Origin: Amoebidium appalachense
Lineage: Eukaryota > Ichthyosporea
NCBI GenBank assembly: GCA_963693365.1
Contig: CAVNZM010000017.1
Coordinates: 2,294,001-2,358,000, forward strand
DNA: 64,000 nt
Direction: 5' to 3'
This document shows positions 16,596 to 48,781 of the stretch, piece after piece. The notes below the pieces were generated by a model. The model was not told the DNA's origin. It saw nothing but the letters and a program-made list of their open reading frames with translations, and did not search any database. The translations under genes and the position numbers were made by a program. The first letter of the stretch is position 1. Each line of letters begins with the position of its first letter.

Positions 16596-16766
16596 CGGCC
16601 ATGTATGTATAGAGTAGACATATGCTAAGCACAAAATACACTTTCACATGTGGATGCATACGCTCGCACACACCGAAACACACACACGCACACACGTGCG
16701 CGCACACACCCTGAGAGAGATAGAGAGCGAAAGAGAGAGGGCCTGGGGGGTGGGAGGGGGCAGGGA

Positions 16767-16815
<49 letters not shown>

Positions 16816-16965
16816 GGGGAGGGCCGGGGGGGGAGGAGGGGAGCGAGGAAGAGAAAAAGAGAGAGGACATGCATGTCTGCATACGTACACACTCGGCACT
16901 GTGTGCTGTCAAATTCCTGTTCGAGTATAAGGGGCACGTATGGCCCATATGGTATTTTCGCTCGA

Positions 16966-16999
<34 letters not shown>

Positions 17000-17035
17000 T
17001 GTATGCGTACTTCGTACCGTGTTCCGCATTCAACG

Positions 17036-17074
<39 letters not shown>

Positions 17075-17323
17075 CCCCCTCTCACCCTCCCACATTTGTT
17101 TGTTGCTGTTTACGTTGGTGGTGGCGGTGATTAGTGGCTGTGCAGGTGGGTTGCAGGGGGAGGGGCGGGGGGTGGGGTTGGGAATTGTCTTGGCGTTTCC
17201 AAATGGCCCCGAGGAGGGGGGGGGGAGGGGGGCTCTGTTTTTGGCGTTTCCATTGGCCGTGCCCATTCAACCACACTGTGTTCTTACTCTTCCCACCCAA
17301 TACAGACCCCGGCCATTCAATGA
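11381..17323 (+). CDS. Coiled-coil protein, ten exons, about 354 aa, function unknown
   Basis: Exons: 11381-11626, 11833-11922, 12050-12094, 12399-12464, 13160-13453, 14199-14285, 14978-15040, 15863-15925, 16446-16538 and 17306-17323. Every intron is phase 0. The start ATG sits in AAAAATGG with an A at -3; an upstream in-frame GTG is not preferred. Residues 1-180 are acidic or Pro/Ser/Thr-rich with DPTPQKK and ASTPRR, possible proline-directed kinase sites. The C-terminal half is a charged heptad coiled coil (RRLEEELATVKMML, ENQRLRQLVAIAQ, ICRLNETVQRLQR, RIAVLERDKQNLKH, VRELEAAFHLVEQR). It ends in a short exon, TPAIQ-stop, after a good pyrimidine-rich acceptor. The family was not recognised; a structural, cytoskeletal or centrosome-type role is only a guess. 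Exons 2-4 and the last exon are the least certain. Confidence 0.6.
13454..14198. repeat. G/T-rich intron of the coiled-coil gene
   Basis: The donor GTGGGTG leads directly into (TG)n and poly(G) at about 13466-13640, followed by further GT-rich DNA. A short (CA)n array lies at about 14090-14115, and T-rich DNA precedes the TTTTTAG acceptor. Confidence 0.7.
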
Positions 17324-18668
17324 TTGGGGCCCATCCATCGGCCACAGTGTGCGTACCAGGATAAAAATAAAATGGAAAAAAGTGGCTCGTCAGCTGGAAT
17401 ACGACGTGAAGTATAGGTCCGAAACAGCTAGACGAAACCGTTACGAACCGCGTACGAGTATTCATTCCGTACAACAAGCTGTAAATATCGCGGTATACGG
17501 GGGTATTGGGGGAGATGAACAAATCCTATTTGCTCCGTGGCGGGTTTACTCGTACATGGTAGCGGGTGACTTCAAAGTTAATCACTCTCTGCTATGCACA
17601 TGTGGGGTCTAATCTGGAGCTGCATACTATAAACTGGGCATTTGAGGGTAGGTGTAGGATGTATGTACACGGTCGCAAGGGGGGAGTGATCTCTATCCCT
17701 TTTCTTCTGCTTCTTTCTTGCCCTTTTTGGGTTCCACTCGGTGTGCCTTTGCCTAGTAGATGAAATGACAACTCGTCGTTCTTTCCTGTTTTAGATCTGA
17801 TTTTGGGTTCAACATAGGGCCCCGTATTTTATTTTGTTTATTTTTATTTTATTCTTATTTTTTTTATTTTATTTTTTTTTATTTTTTTTTGGGGGGGGGG
17901 GGGGTTCATTCATTGGAGATAGCTGGTCTGTATCCCCAAATACAAGGGACGTGGAGTGACCGTAAAGGTTGCAAATAGTGTGTGTGGGTGTGCGTGTGTG
18001 TGCAGTGTACGGCTTGTGTGTGTCGGGAACCCTGCACAGGTAGAGCTAGGTGCTTCTACCCCGGAATTAGGCAATCAAGTACATTCACGCTTGCAGAGAG
18101 AGAATTCGAATGACTGCAGCTGCACCACAGAACGAGGCAAAACACACACCGTTAGATGCATATGTATTCATAATCATAGACGGCCAGCCAGTAGCATTGG
18201 TACAAGTAACAACTTACTACTAATTGCAACAAACGGAATACTTTAAACCTACTTCTTAACAAAACGAAACGTTAACAACCTACCACTTCCTTATACGCTG
18301 CTAAATTCTCATTCACAACATCAGTCACCATTCGCAAACACCCCACTCGCTATATCTCACTCATACATGAACTTGAACAGGACAATACTTAACTATCACA
18401 TGTCGACCTAAAATCCACGTCTGATCACATAACCAAAAACCTCCCCGGCTTCATCATTTAAGTTTTAATGTGGAATAACGTGGACACTTACGACAGAGCA
18501 AATACCACCATAGCCTCCCCCCCCCCCCTCTCCCCCCTGCGGCCGCTTCAGTGGTGGTCAACAAGGAACTAATATGTTGTGTGGAAATCTTATTCGTATA
18601 TTGAAAAACACGAAAAAAAACCCCCCCTTTTTTTTGTGTACCCGGCCGCGTAGGAGGAAAGGACAAAA

Positions 18669-18702
<34 letters not shown>

Positions 18703-18978
18703 GCAGAATGGGAGGGGGAGAATAACACAGTGTGGCAAGCCAGTGCTTGCAACCCGTAGCACTGCAGGGAGGGGAGGAGGAGGAGGGGGGGGGGGGGGGG
18801 GGGGGGGGGAAGGAGGATTCGGTACGCAGTATGAAGTACAAACTAACAGCAAACGACATGATTCGGGTATGCAGGGGAAAAAAAAGAAAAAAAAAACGCA
18901 CACACACCCCAGGGACGGGGAGGGGGGGAGACGGGGGAGACGTGGGGGAGGGGGGGGGGGGGGAGGGGGGGGGGGAGT
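17324..18978. other. Convergent intergenic region
   Basis: This separates the ends of the coiled-coil gene (+) and the Mg transporter gene (-). It contains a T/A-rich tract 17830-17890, a short G run 17891-17904, C runs near 18520, and G runs near 18670-18700, 18786-18809 and 18950-18975. An open frame running to 17612 lacks recognisable protein character and is best read as 3' UTR. Stretch 18816-18876 resembles the dispersed repeat seen at 28449 only weakly. Confidence 0.5.
17366..17371 (+). terminator. Candidate poly(A) signal AATAAA
   Basis: AATAAA lies about 43 nt after the TGA proposed to end the coiled-coil gene at 17321-17323. This supports that short terminal exon. Confidence 0.4.
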
Positions 18979-26971
<7,993 letters not shown>

Positions 26972-27064
26972 CACCTTTAACAACTTCCCTACTCACTCCG
27001 CTCGCTCTGTCTGTCTCACTCTGTGTCTCTATCCTGCTCTCATTCCCTCATTCCCCCCCCGACC

Positions 27065-27095
<31 letters not shown>

Positions 27096-27130
27096 AAAAA
27101 AAAAAAAAAAAGACGAAACCCCCCCCCCCC

Positions 27131-27165
<35 letters not shown>

Positions 27166-28448
27166 GCTCTTGGCGATATGTCATTAATCACACATTTTCA
27201 ATCCCAAGTCCCGGACCTATGCACAAGAAGGGGAGTGAGGGGATGTAGGGTTTAGAATGTGTTACAGACAGTACCAAGTACACATTCACGGCCGACAACA
27301 CGCTGCACATTGCAAAGCACATAGGAAGGGTATAGGAGGGGACATGCGCGGAGGGGGGGGAGGGGCGGGATGGTTAGAATGAGGAACATGGTACGAAGTA
27401 CAACTACACGATGAGAAACACTGTGCAGGACATGCATTTTTATAGGCAAAACGTTCTAGTATGCAACATCAGCAACACACGCAGTATGCAGCATAAGCAG
27501 AGCCCATCCTCAGGGGAAGAGGAGACGTGTGTGTGTGTATGTTTTTTTTTTTGGTTTTTTTTCTTTTTTTTTGGGGGGGGGGGGGGGGAGGAATTGTTGT
27601 TGAGGGGGGAAGGGGGGGGGGGGGGGGGGGGGAGGGGGGCGGGGGGAGGGGGGTAAGGGGGTTAATACATAATCGGGAGCCTTGTTGCCCCTTGCTGTAT
27701 GTTGTTCGGTACGGAGCTCACACGAGGCATATCAACCGATCCCGCTAAGAGCCTTTGGTGACGTTGGGGGGGTGGTCGGGTCACTATGGGCGTCTCGATA
27801 CCACGAAACGGGGAGGGTGTGGGGCCTGGAAAGGGTTAAGAAGGTAAGGTTGGGGGCTAAAGAACTTTAAAAAGGGGGGGGGGGGGGGGGGGGGGGGAGG
27901 GGGAGGGGGGAAAGGGCGGGGAAGGGGGGGAGGGGGAGGGGGGAAGGGAAGGGGGAGGGGGGGAAGGGGGGAGGGGGGGAGGGGGGGGAGGGGGGAGTTC
28001 CAATCGGATAGAATGATTTGCACGAAGTAGAACGGTTAATTACTGAATTAACAAAATGGATATGCAAAAAATTGGACGTGCAAAAGAGCATGCAAATATA
28101 AGCTGAGCCCATAACAGGGCCCGGGTGGGGGGAGGAGGGGGAGGGAGGGTATTGTTAGGATACTTAACATGGTGCGAAAGTACTCATTCACAACGTACAA
28201 CACAATGCAAAATTGTGCTAAAAAGAGCACACACAGGCCATGCATCATAATACATGCACATCCTTAGGGAGGGTTCAAAATCATCCACCGGGGGGGAAGG
28301 GGGTAACAATACGTTGCAGGAAGTAGATTGATAGGTGACGGAAAACAAAGCATATAGGCAAAAATGAAGGCGCAAAGCAGCATGCAGTATAGGAGCTCAC
28401 CCTAGGGCCTGAGGAGGGGAGGGGGGTTGACGGGGGGGGGGGGGGGGG

Positions 28449-28568
28449 TTTGAATGCGTCAAAAAGTACGAAGTACACAAGAACAAACGGATAACACGAT
28501 GCAGAATGCAAGCCATACATAAAGAGTATGCATAATAAGCAGAGCCCATCCTCAGGGGGGGCCCACGT
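28449..28568 (+). repeat. PG1 dispersed repeat, short copy
   Basis: Begins tttgaatgcgtcaaaaagta immediately after a G run. It continues through cacgatgcagaatgcaag and cagagcccatcctc, and ends in another G run. Nearly identical to the start of 57029-57326. Confidence 0.9.
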
Positions 28569-28965
28569 TGGGGGGGGGGGGGGGGGGGGAGGGGGGGGGG
28601 GGGGGTATATTAGTATGCGGTACAAATTTCTAAGTAAAATGATGCATATTGCAACGAAACGAAAATTACATAAAAATGAATTCTCACATAAGCAAATAAC
28701 ATCCCCACGAGGCTCCATATCACCTGAGCTAAGGCTTTCTCTTCCCAAGGGGTACCGCGGCTTACAAACGGAAAGAAAGGGGAGGGGGGAGAGGGGGGGG
28801 GGGGGGGGGGGGGGGAATATTTTCTTACATAACTATTTTCTCTTCTTCTTCTTCTCCCCCTTCTCCCCCCCCCCCCCCCCCCCCGCGCTTTTTTTCCCCA
28901 TTTTTTTTCTTTTTTTTCTTTTTTTTTTGGTGTGCGTGTGAGTGAGTGATTGATTGATTAAGTGA

Positions 28966-29032
<67 letters not shown>

Positions 29033-29100
29033 CGCGCGCGCGCGCGTGCGTTGTTTGTTTTGTTTTTTTTTGTTTTGTTTTTTTTTTGGGGGGGGGGGGG

Positions 29101-29272
29101 TTGAATGCGTCATAAATTACGAAGTACACAAGAACAACGGATAAGACCATGCAGAATGCAAACCATACATAAAGAGTATCCATAATAAGCAGAGCCCATC
29201 CTCAGGGAGGGCCCACGTCATCCACAGTACCCGAGTTTCGACCCATTCACCTCGCTAACGAAACCCAAGTCC
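29101..29272 (+). repeat. PG1 dispersed repeat, intermediate copy
   Basis: Same core as 28449-28568 with a few substitutions. It extends through catccacagtacccgagttt before a G run at 29280-29300. A poly(T)/poly(G) stretch precedes it. Confidence 0.9.
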
Positions 29273-29495
29273 GGGGTGGGGGGGGGGGGGGGGGGGGGGG
29301 TGGTTTACTTGGTGGTTGTTGCTGGAGCATGGGGGAGATTGAGGGCTGGGAGGCATTGCCCCCCATAATGAGGCCCCCATCATCACCGTCTGCACTGTCA
29401 AAGTCAAACCCTACGTGTAGAGAAAAACGTAAATTACGACTAGGCAAAGTTCACCAAAGGTTTATAGAAGGTTATGTTGTCAGGGGTGTGAACAT

Positions 29496-29530
<35 letters not shown>

Positions 29531-29575
29531 TACACACAAAAAAAACACACACACGCACACACGCGCGCACGCGCG

Positions 29576-29645
<70 letters not shown>

Positions 29646-30077
29646 TGTAGATATATGTACACGTCTTCGATACGGTCAATGGTTGTAAAAACCCGCAACG
29701 CAGACATAATCACCCGACCAAGTTATTTCCTATAAAAATGGCTGAAATAAAACTAATCTATGACAATACCGCGTGTGTGACAATCTCAGTGTATCACATG
29801 TTGTGCAACTAGTTGAGGGCGGTATAAGAAAAATTGCAAAGGAACTCAGCTATCACCTCACCCCCCAACCCATATCTTCACACACACGATACGATAATAC
29901 TCCAATGATCCATCCCCTCCCTCCCCCCACCCACCTCCACCTTTCGCCCCACGCCAAAAAAAAAAAAAAAAAAAAAAAAAACTCTACCATATACACACCT
30001 GTACCCTCAGCCACCCACACACCCACACCCACACACATGCACACAACACTCCCCCCCCCCCCCCCCCCCCCTGCTCT

Positions 30078-30197
<120 letters not shown>

Positions 30198-30428
30198 CCC
30201 CGGGTCCTTTCACTCATGCGCATACGTCCAAAAAGAGTGTTTTTTTTTTTTTTTTTTTTTTTTGACATTCATTTCGTAACTTCATGCGCTACATTATACA
30301 CACACTTGCCCTCAGCCTTCCGACACACCACATAACCCCCCCCCCCCCCCCCCCCCCCCCCAACCTCCCACACACACACACACACGCAAAAAAAAAAAAA
30401 AAGAAGAAGAAGAAGAAGTGTGCGCACG

Positions 30429-30503
<75 letters not shown>

Positions 30504-30513
30504 CGCACGCGCG

Positions 30514-30568
<55 letters not shown>

Positions 30569-31470
30569 GCACGTACGCGCACCTCCCAAAGCCACACCCA
30601 CGCACTATACACGCAAGCGTGCGCGCACACACCCGACACAAGCACATGATCAGGCACACACAAGCGGCACAATAGACAGTTGCCACTACCACAACTAATA
30701 AACCACAGAGACAAAAAAACACAAGTGGACACACATATGCACAAGCACGCGCCACATGTGCACACCACACTCGAGCACTCGTGGAAGTTACGACATTCAC
30801 CCACTCCCACTCCTTTGTTCATTCCCCTACATATTAATATGGTGATGCAAGCTCGAATCACCGTACTAGTATTTGTTCACTTTCACGCATGTGCACACAG
30901 CTATTCTCCATAACAACCTTGTGTGCTACATAAAATGCTACAGTCATACATGCACATGCACATGCACTCACATTCACTCACACACACGCACACGCACACA
31001 CACACACGCACACGCACGCACGCACGCATGCCCGCTCCCGCACAAACACTCACCTGCACATGCGCAACACAAAACTGGCACACATGAAACACGTGCACAC
31101 ACACACACACACACAGTCCTGCCACACACACCTGTCTGGTTGTGTAGTTCGTCTGCCGACCCCGAAAATCCTGGTCGACCTGCCGGTACGCCAGCCATGG
31201 TGGCCCTAAAGCATTTCGCTCCTTATTCAATGTGTACTTGTTTTCATGCCAATAAAAGGTTAAAACCTCAAGAGAGTAGACGGTAGACAGGGGCCGTTGC
31301 GTATAGGAATTTAGCGGGAGAGGTTGGAAGTGACACAGTGCCTTTCCTTTTCTACATGTGCAATACCAGTCGGTGCATTACCAGTTGGTGCCTCGGTCCT
31401 GCGAGCTAGTTAATGCCACAAAATACGTGGAGAACAATGGTTGAGAGTGTAGCGATTTACTTGCAACCCG

Positions 31471-31669
31471 GGACTTCTGGTTCGCACAAAACTACTGTAA
31501 GGTGATGACAAGTGAGCAACATGGACCCTTTCGCGAAGTTGTGTAATACTTCTCCGTTTCTACTTGTTTGTTCTGGACTTCTGGTTCGCACAAAACTACT
31601 GTAGGGTGATGGCAAGTGAGCAACATGGACCCTTTCGCGAAGTTGTGTGATACTTCTCCGTTTCTACTT
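31471..31669. repeat. Tandem duplication, 104-bp period, two copies
   Basis: ggacttctggttcgcacaaa starts at 31471 and again at 31575. The copies differ at only a few positions through tacttctccgtttctact. Confidence 0.9.
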
Positions 31670-32449
31670 TTAGGACAATATTAAACGTAGCGAATCCTTG
31701 TTCACTCAATTCTCACTCAACATTATTAAGCGTTTCGTTTGTTCGATCACTTCGTGGATGTAAACGTGCAGGTTGCAACTGGGCACCGATGGTACCTAGC
31801 GATTAAAGACAGCACAAATAGGTTCTACTCTCAGTTGATTGCTTTCAAGTGTTTTTGGGCCCAAATATGGTTATTATTGAAGATACTTCATGCTTGCGTG
31901 TCTTTAATTTAAACAGTAAGCAACGTTTGATTCGTGGCTATTTTAGGCAACAAAAGTGATTGGTTATCTAAGCACCAAGCAGGTGATTGGTTGGACATTT
32001 TTGGAGCGACTCTAGGGGGATTCACAAGCAACACAGACCTGTCCACTGAGACCTTCTATCTATCAGGTTACGAAAGGGAACATTGATGTAAATTTCTTTG
32101 AACAAAATTATAGACATATGCATGCAGCCCAAATTAATCATTCAAATATCTTACACAGGCACTTGTAAACGTACACGTACGCACAACTCAACTGCTTTCA
32201 CAGGCCGGTAAACAATTCCTTGGGTCGGTGCTCCTTTTCAATCGAAATATTTAGGTGGCTTCTGGGTGTGTCCAGTTTCATTGCACGATAGCAGAGCTTT
32301 GAAAAAAAGGTAGACAAAGAGGCTGAGGTAGAGAAAGAAAGGAAGGATGTGAGGTTTGGAGGGAGAGTGAGCGGAACAAAGTGAGAGAGCGAGAGAAAGA
32401 GAGTGGGAGGGAGAGGGACGGAGGGAGGTAGCGAGGGAGGGAGAGAGTT

Positions 32450-32582
<133 letters not shown>

Positions 32583-32640
32583 GAGAGAGAGGAAGGGACA
32601 GAGATGGAGGTAGTGCTACGATAGCATCGTTTAGTGTTAG

Positions 32641-32648
32641 TATATAAG
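32641..32648 (+). promoter_or_regulatory. Candidate TATA box tatataag
   Basis: TATATAAG lies about 50 bp upstream of ATG 32697 (ACACCATGT). It may mark the promoter of the permease gene or of a small separate gene. The nearer ATG at 32655 would be too close to use it. Confidence 0.3.
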
Positions 32649-32696
32649 CTAGTGATGTTGGATGACCCTGTGGAGGGTGAAGAAGGCACAGACACC

Positions 32697-32744
32697 ATGT
32701 CTTCACAAGAAAGTGTTGCGAGCGACCCAGCGGTGATTGACATG
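32697..32744 (+). CDS. Possible 5' coding exon of the LAT permease gene
   Basis: The frame reads MSSQESVASDPAVIDM and ends at CATG|GTGTGT in phase 0. If joined to a GCCAG acceptor at 34294, the frame would enter the permease exon as GNTPEMGHAH. This would give an acidic N-terminus about 21 residues longer. There is no independent support, and the segment could belong to an unrelated gene. Confidence 0.25.
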
Positions 32745-32816
32745 GTGTGTGCTGCACGTGGTGTGTGTTGCACGTGGTGTGTCTGCGTGTATGTGTGCAG
32801 TAAGTGACCGTGTTGG

Positions 32817-33098
32817 GTGAGCTACATAAAACCTGGGTGCAAGCATAAACGTTCACAGTATATGTACATGCTAGCCGTGTTGGTGTGTGATGAGTGCAAG
32901 AGCACACTCATGTGCTTGCGTGCATTCGTGCCCATTCGTGCCATGATGACTCTTGGATCGCTTTCATTATGTGCTGGAGTTGTAACTCAGGTCTTGCATG
33001 TGGCTGTGATTCTCAGATCTCAGGGTGTCGAAGACGTTTCCAGTGGTACCTACTATGCTTGGTGTTTGCCAACCGAGTTTGAAGAAGACTCGGAATGA
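32817..33098 (+). CDS. Small open frame with hydrophobic segment, uncertain
   Basis: An open frame ends LPTEFEEDSE-stop at 33098, with AATAAA only a few bases later (about 33101). It contains a hydrophobic stretch around SLSLCAGVVTQVLHVAVIL. No family was recognised and the upstream part is not obviously coding. It may be a terminal exon of a small gene starting near 32655-32697, or chance. Confidence 0.2.
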   Translation: MSYIKPGCKHKRSQYMYMLAVLVCDECKSTLMCLRAFVPIRAMMTLGSLSLCAGVVTQVLHVAVILRSQGVEDVSSGTYYAWCLPTEFEEDSE

Positions 33099-33167
33099 AG
33101 AATAAAGATTTGTGTGGCCATCACTGGTTGCTATCATACTACATTTTGGTGCATAAGCACGCACATG

Positions 33168-33169
<2 letters not shown>

Positions 33170-33241
<72 letters not shown>
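33170..33241. repeat. (TG)n microsatellite
   Basis: About 72 bp of pure (TG)n on + in the region between the putative small ORF and the permease gene. Confidence 0.9.
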
Positions 33242-33244
<3 letters not shown>

Positions 33245-34003
33245 GCACGGGCGTGCACGTGTGTATGTGCGTGTATGTGTGAGTGTGGGCCAGGTATGTG
33301 TGACGTGTTTCGCGCGTGGCTGTGTTAATGTGTGTGCGTGTGGCTTTGTTTTTTTTTTTGTGGGAGACGGGAAGGGGTGGTGGAAAGCTAGCCGAACTGG
33401 CACCCAAGACTCTGTTTTTCGGTCTCAAACTTGAACACAATAATTGCAAATGCCACCTTTCGTTTCAAACACTTACAAAGCAGAGACCTACTTAACATTT
33501 GGTACTACACTAGCTCACCAGATATGTGAAGGCCAACAAAAAACTTGGTCTGTCTACAACATCTCCCTCCCATTTGCTTAAAGCAGCCCATGGTTCCTGA
33601 CACCTATCTGTGCCACAGCTTAAAGAAAGAGGGCATATGGTGAGGCACCGAAGCCACCACGGTGACGGACGGGATGCTTTGCACCATAACGGTGTGTTAA
33701 CCCGCCCCCCTCCCCCCCCCCCCCCCCCCCCCCCCCCCACACACACACGCACACACACCGCCCCCCTCCACCCCTTCTCTCCCTCCTGCCCCCCGCCCTC
33801 CCCCGCCCCCCCCCCCTCCCCCCCCCCCCCCCCCCCCCGCTCTCTGTTCTAGTGTCGTCTGCCTGTTTTTTTTTTTTAAAAAAAGTTTGATTATGGTTTG
33901 TGGATTTTTGTTGCATTTTGTTTTTTGTCTTCTGATGTCTCCATACATTTACAACCCACCCACCCCTCCCCCCCCCCCCCCCCCCCCCTCCCTCCCCCCT
34001 CCC

Positions 34004-34034
<31 letters not shown>

Positions 34035-34308
34035 GCAACTCAAGTGTTGTCCGTTGCAAGTACTCTCTTCTTACTCTCTTGCTCATTCTTATCCTGCCTC
34101 TCTCCCTCTCTCTCTCCCCCCCCCCCCCCCCCCCTCCCCCTCCCACACACACACACACAAAAATGAATTCTGCTTGCTTCCTCCCTCCCCCTCCCCCCTC
34201 TTTTTTTTTTTAGGTTTCGTGCGGGGTTTTTCGGCGTTTTTCTGTGTTGGTTTTCAATATTAGTCATTCTTTTCATTTCCCTCGCCAGGCCAGGGCAACA
34301 CACCGGAA
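33242..34308. other. Region 5' of the permease start: poly(C) tracts
   Basis: C runs at 33712-33738, 33815-33838, 33968-33988 and 34003-34024, with A or T runs beside some. The pyrimidine-rich ccctcgccaggccag just before 34295 gives two possible acceptors. A 5' UTR intron is therefore likely. Confidence 0.5.
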
Positions 34309-45920
<11,612 letters not shown>

Positions 45921-46504
45921 GAATCAAGGGGGCCATATATAGGGTTTTAGGGGGCCATCCATAAGATTATTTGAGAGGATGGTATATGCATAACCCATTG
46001 AGATTGATGTGAAGTATATAAAATGAATGGGATAGGGTTCCTCCTCCTTTGGAGTGCCTTTTTTCTGTATGCCGTTGCACAAGCCCCATGACTGTCCCCA
46101 TTTTTCTCTCAATCTTTTTTCTTGTTTGTTTGTTTGTTTGTTTGCCAATTGTTTTGTTTTGTTTTGTTTTGTTTTGCCCCTCCACAATGTCGTTCTTTGG
46201 AGGGTCACCCCCCTCCTCCCCTTCTTTTTTTCCCCCTTTGTATTTTCTTCGTTCTCTTTTCTTTCTTCTTTTCTTTCTATACTTTTTTTGTTTGTTTGTT
46301 TGCTTTTTGTTTGTTGTTTTGGGTTTTTTTTTTTTTGTGTGTGTGTGTTTTTTGTTTGGTTTGTTTTGTCTTGTTTCCCACTAAGCATACACAGGTCTAA
46401 CTGGTGCTGTGGTACCCCCCCCCCCCCCCCCCCCCCCCTCCCCCCCCCTCCCCAAATACCACCACAACCACAACCATCACAAGCACCACTAACACTTTTG
46501 CCGT

Positions 46505-46567
<63 letters not shown>

Positions 46568-46629
46568 CACGCATCCACCCACCCACTTTTCCTCACCTTT
46601 TCTTGTTCTGTTTTTTCTTTTTCTTTCTT

Positions 46630-46665
<36 letters not shown>

Positions 46666-48400
46666 CGTCTGTCCAAGTAAGTTTTAAGCCAAGCAGCAGT
46701 ACGTATGTAAATGCCATGATCACCATACAATCAAAATGGTATGTTTGTCATCGGGAATCCTGATCCAGTTTTTATAGACATATTCCTTTTTTCTTTTTTT
46801 TTTTTTTTTTTTTTTTTTTCCTCCCTTTTTTTAGGAACAGCTCCTCGTGTACGATAGGTATCTCCTCCTAGTTTTGCTCTCTCTTTTTTTGGTTTTCTTT
46901 TCTGAATTTTTGTGAATGGAAGGAATGTGCATGGCTTATCCATAAATGTCATCTGATGTTCCTTGGTGCAGTACATAATATAAAAGGGTTTCTGCCGTCT
47001 GTATAGTGCCTAAGGGTTGGACCTACTTAATTTTCTGTTTTGTTAGGTTGGTGAGTGTCTCAGTGAGGAGGCCTGATTGCTGCATCATATATTTTTATGC
47101 AAAGAGAAACAAAAAATATCGTTCAACCAAAAACCAATCTATTGATTACGTGGGCGAATGACAAGTGTGAATCAGCCCATGGATTTGAAACCTGCAGGGG
47201 TGCGGGTGCGGGTGGGGTGGGAAGAGAGGGGGTGAAGAGGCCGGGGGAGGAGGGGGGGGAGGGGGGGGAGGGGGGGGGGGGGGGGGATCAAACACTCTCC
47301 ATGGCACACACACGCACCCCCATATGTGCATATGGCACGCACACACACATTTTGGCATTCACAATGGGCACACAAAGGCACACACATACACTCCTGTGCA
47401 CCGCATGCCCACACATGGTGTTGGATGGTACATTCGCCTACGCACCCATAGGGTGCACATGTACACACACACAGTGACATAACTATTTGGTGTAGTTACG
47501 CGGCGCATGTTGTCACTGATCTGAGTACATAGCATGCATGTTGGGCGGACAAACCGCTCGATTTCACCCCCTCCCCCCCCCTCCCTTCCCCCCTCCCCCA
47601 CTGATTGCATATTGTGGGTAACCGATTGCAACACCGTGTGGGGTGGGGAAAGGAGAAGATTCACGAACTCTATGTACGTATACAGTGCTTAGCTGGTGGG
47701 GAGGGGAGGGGGGGGAGGGGGGGATACCTGAGTCATATGTTGCCACCCGTGACCTCCTCCTCCCCCCCCCCCCCCTCCCCCCTCCCCCCCCTCCCCTCCC
47801 CCTCGGGGACCTCAGACTATATCATGTGTGCATATAAAGAAATTTGATAAGCTTAGGTACATGAAATTCGACACCAGAGCTATTTCGCTAAAAGGATTTC
47901 GTTACAGACTCGGCAACGGTTGCGTAAAGGTCTAACGTAATCTACAAAATTTGAATTGCAAATAAGTGAATTTATAGTAATTACCTTTTCACGTGCGCAA
48001 ACATATAATGGTATCTCAAGTAAATTACCGCAGTCAACGACAAGTGTGTCTGCCTCGCGTTAGATAGCTTGGTGTAGCTGCCCCTCCCTTCCCCCCCCCC
48101 GCCCCCCCGCCCCCCCCCCCTCCCCCTTTCCCTGGAGGGCAAAAAACCCCCCCCCTCCCACATGGCCACCACCACAAGTTAACTTGAGGGCCCAACAACG
48201 TGCACATAGCACAGAATAATTATAAATTATAAATCTGCTTTTGCTTTTGCAAAGGCTGTCTCCCTTTTGCTGAAAATTGTTCATGACAGATATTGCTTAT
48301 ATTCGAAATCTGCTGCCATACTCAGCAAATTACGTATTGTTCACTGTTTACAGTAGTTCTCATCTAATAACTGTTATTATGCAACCTATAATATAGCATT

Positions 48401-48540
48401 ATGACGTTAATCTGTGCTCGAAGTAAACTTTGCCTTCGAGCTTCAGAACAAATCTGCCCGAAGCAGACTGGTTCTGATTTTGCAGCAGAATTATGCAAAA
48501 AGCAGAGCGTAAGCATTTTTGACGGAAAAAAAGAGGGCGG
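48401..48540 (+). CDS. Exon-like open segment before a perfect GTAAGT donor, uncertain
   Basis: From ATG 48401 the frame reads MTLICARSKLCLRASEQICP and on to DGKKEGG, ending at GGGCG|GTAAGT. The donor is ideal, but no partner exon or family was identified. The donor overlaps the left TA of the adjacent transposon-like element, so it may be a disrupted exon or chance. Confidence 0.2.
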
Positions 48541-48546
48541 TAAGTA

Positions 48547-48781
48547 CAGATACCATCCGCGAATAAGAACCCCCGCCAATAAGATTTCGCCCCCGGTAAA
48601 ATTGGTTTTTTTTTTTAGATTCTGCCACACGGCAAGTTTTCGGGGTGATCTTATTGGCGGACGGATGAATAGATCATACTGGATGGTATAGATTCTGAAC
48701 CCGACCCTCCAAGATTAAAATTAATTAAGATTCCGCCCCCCGGCCACATTTTGGGGGGTTCTTATTCGCGGACGGTATCTG
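48547..48781. mobile_element. 235-bp MITE with 30-bp terminal inverted repeats and TA target duplication
   Basis: The left end begins CAGATACCATCCGCGAATAA and the right end is its complement over about 30 bp with one mismatch (A/G at position 9). Both ends are flanked by TA (48545-48546 and 48782-48783). A second internal inverted pair, gccaataagat and atcttattggc, lies inside. CAG-starting ends with a TA duplication are typical of the Tc1/mariner-pogo superfamily. With no room for a transposase, this is a non-autonomous element. Confidence 0.8.

Noticed and set aside
17330-17612. Open frame RTRIKIKWKKVARQLEYDV onward after the coiled-coil gene
   Set aside because: Joining it needs phase 2 while exon 9 ends in phase 0. 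The phase-0 acceptor at 17305 gives a stop after five codons, followed by AATAAA. The composition is not clearly coding.
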